Notes under the pieces: model-generated
Databases searched by the model: none
Told to the model about the DNA's origin: nothing
The model's input: only the letters and a program-made list of their open reading frames with translations
Program-made: the position numbers and the translations under genes
Assembly (NCBI GenBank): GCA_019693395.1
Contig: JAAMXP010002083.1
Location: 1 to 43,009, forward strand
Length of the DNA stretch: 43,009 nucleotides
Reading direction: 5' to 3'
DNA from: Ettlia oleoabundans
Taxonomy: Eukaryota > Chlorophyta > Chlorophyceae > Chlamydomonadales
In this document: positions 42,475 through 43,009 of the stretch, piece after piece
Layout: each line of letters starts with the position of its first letter
Position numbering within the stretch: position 1 is the stretch's first letter

Positions 42475-42775
42475 ATGACATCGGAGTTTGACGTCAAGAG
42501 CTACCTTGCCGGGGTGGTGAGCCCGCTACTCCTTTGGACAGGCTACAAACTTTGCAAATCCCTCAAGTCAGCGACGTTAGAGCGTATCGACGAGGCACCC
42601 CACTCGAATGGGCTGAAGGTAGATGCCGCCCCACCTGCCCGACTCCTGCCGTATGCCGCTACCATTGTTAGTCGCCGCCCGCACATTCAAAACCAGTGCT
42701 TGATTTACATGCCTCATGACTCAGGTGGTCATTGTGGGATCGACTCGGGGGTTAGGGCTGTATTTGGCAAGACAG
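42475..42775 (+). CDS. short-chain dehydrogenase/reductase, N-terminal part (cut by window edge)
   Basis: Exon 1 is 42475-42618 (ATG after CGCCAGCA), exon 2 42725-42775, joined in phase 0; the next exon lies beyond the window or is not recognisable. The 65 residues seen start MTSEFDVKSYLAGVVSPLLL, with one hydrophobic segment (about 9-27) that could be a signal anchor. Exon 2 reads VVIVGSTRGLGLYLARQ, the beta1-turn-alpha1 dinucleotide-binding motif (GxxxGxG) of classical SDR enzymes. The form GSTRGLG is common in NYC1/NOL chlorophyll b reductases, which also carry N-terminal membrane segments, so that is one candidate; other membrane-anchored SDRs fit equally. Catalytic YxxxK is outside the window. 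Confidence 0.7.
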
Positions 42776-43009
42776 GTGGGTTGCCGCGCATACCAGGGCG
42801 CTTGCGGCTTGCTCCACCATGTCGCAGCCTGTGCCCCTGGTGTCGCACTGTCCCTACTCGCTGGCGCCCGCTCTGGGCGTCTGTGCCCATCTAGCAGAAT
42901 GGTCAAACAACATGCGCTACATGAAATGGTGGAAGCCTGACACCAGTTGCCATGTTAGTGAGTCATGCCGCAATCCCTGGCCATGGGCGCGCCCCCCCCC
43001 ACCCCCCCC
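42776..43009 (+). other. intron of the SDR gene and C-rich right edge
   Basis: Starts with donor GTGGGT. The expected SDR continuation (a beta2 strand with an NAD(P)-selecting residue) is not found in any frame. The last 18 bases are nearly pure C with one A, like the left edge of the window. Confidence 0.5.

Noticed and set aside
1..43009. Bacterial operon, phage, CRISPR array or transposable element
   Set aside because: Intron-rich genes of eukaryotic families throughout; no spaced direct repeats, transposase, integrase, reverse transcriptase or terminal repeats found by reading.

Overview
This window is nuclear DNA from a eukaryote, most likely a green alga of the core Chlorophyta (Chlorella-like). 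The evidence is GC-rich sequence, many short spliced exons with clear GT-AG and some GC-AG boundaries, TGTAA-type polyadenylation motifs, long Ala/Gln/Pro/Ser tracts from CAG/GCN repeats, and plant-lineage proteins. Genes were rebuilt by hand by joining exons whose splice sites and reading phases agree. There is no bacterial operon, phage, transposase, CRISPR array, rRNA or tRNA that I can support. Species is not determinable from sequence alone.

Layout, left to right. 64-1985 (-): CW zinc finger plus PWWP chromatin-reader protein, cut by the left edge. 3774-5227 (-): ADP-ribose/CDP-alcohol diphosphatase-like metallophosphoesterase. 5848-7093 (+): DUF486 small membrane protein of the DMT superfamily with an added tail. 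7590-11948 (-): CCR4-NOT subunit 3. 12401-20968 (+): 1,792-residue Sfi1-like tryptophan-repeat protein with an N-terminal trefoil-like region. 21260-22472 (-): compact TDP2-like endonuclease/exonuclease/phosphatase protein. 22764-29032 (+): low-molecular-weight protein tyrosine phosphatase-like domain whose catalytic cysteine is aspartate, followed by a long extension with four degenerate repeats. 29667-30240 (+): small ENOD93-like membrane protein. 30575-31309 (-): small acidic protein of unknown function. 31673-34232 (+): Pro/Gln-rich orphan. 34933-38110 (-): nucleolin-like protein with two RRMs. 38516-42170 (+): probable plastid-targeted protein with a well-formed C-terminal domain. 42475 to the right edge (+): start of a short-chain dehydrogenase/reductase.

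Strands mostly alternate, giving five head-to-head pairs with 0.3-0.6 kb between start codons and four tail-to-tail pairs. I see no shared pathway: the set is housekeeping (mRNA deadenylation, rRNA processing, centrin scaffold, nucleotide and DNA-repair hydrolases, chromatin reading, plastid proteins).

The most interesting item is the LMW-PTP-like gene at 22764-29032: the active-site Cys position reads Asp while the rest of the fold motifs survive, and it is fused to four repeats of a motif of the form PtxxEL-xxxGRxDL-xxxIxxxGG. The second is the trefoil-Sfi1 fusion. The third is the high share of GC-AG introns (5 of about 70).
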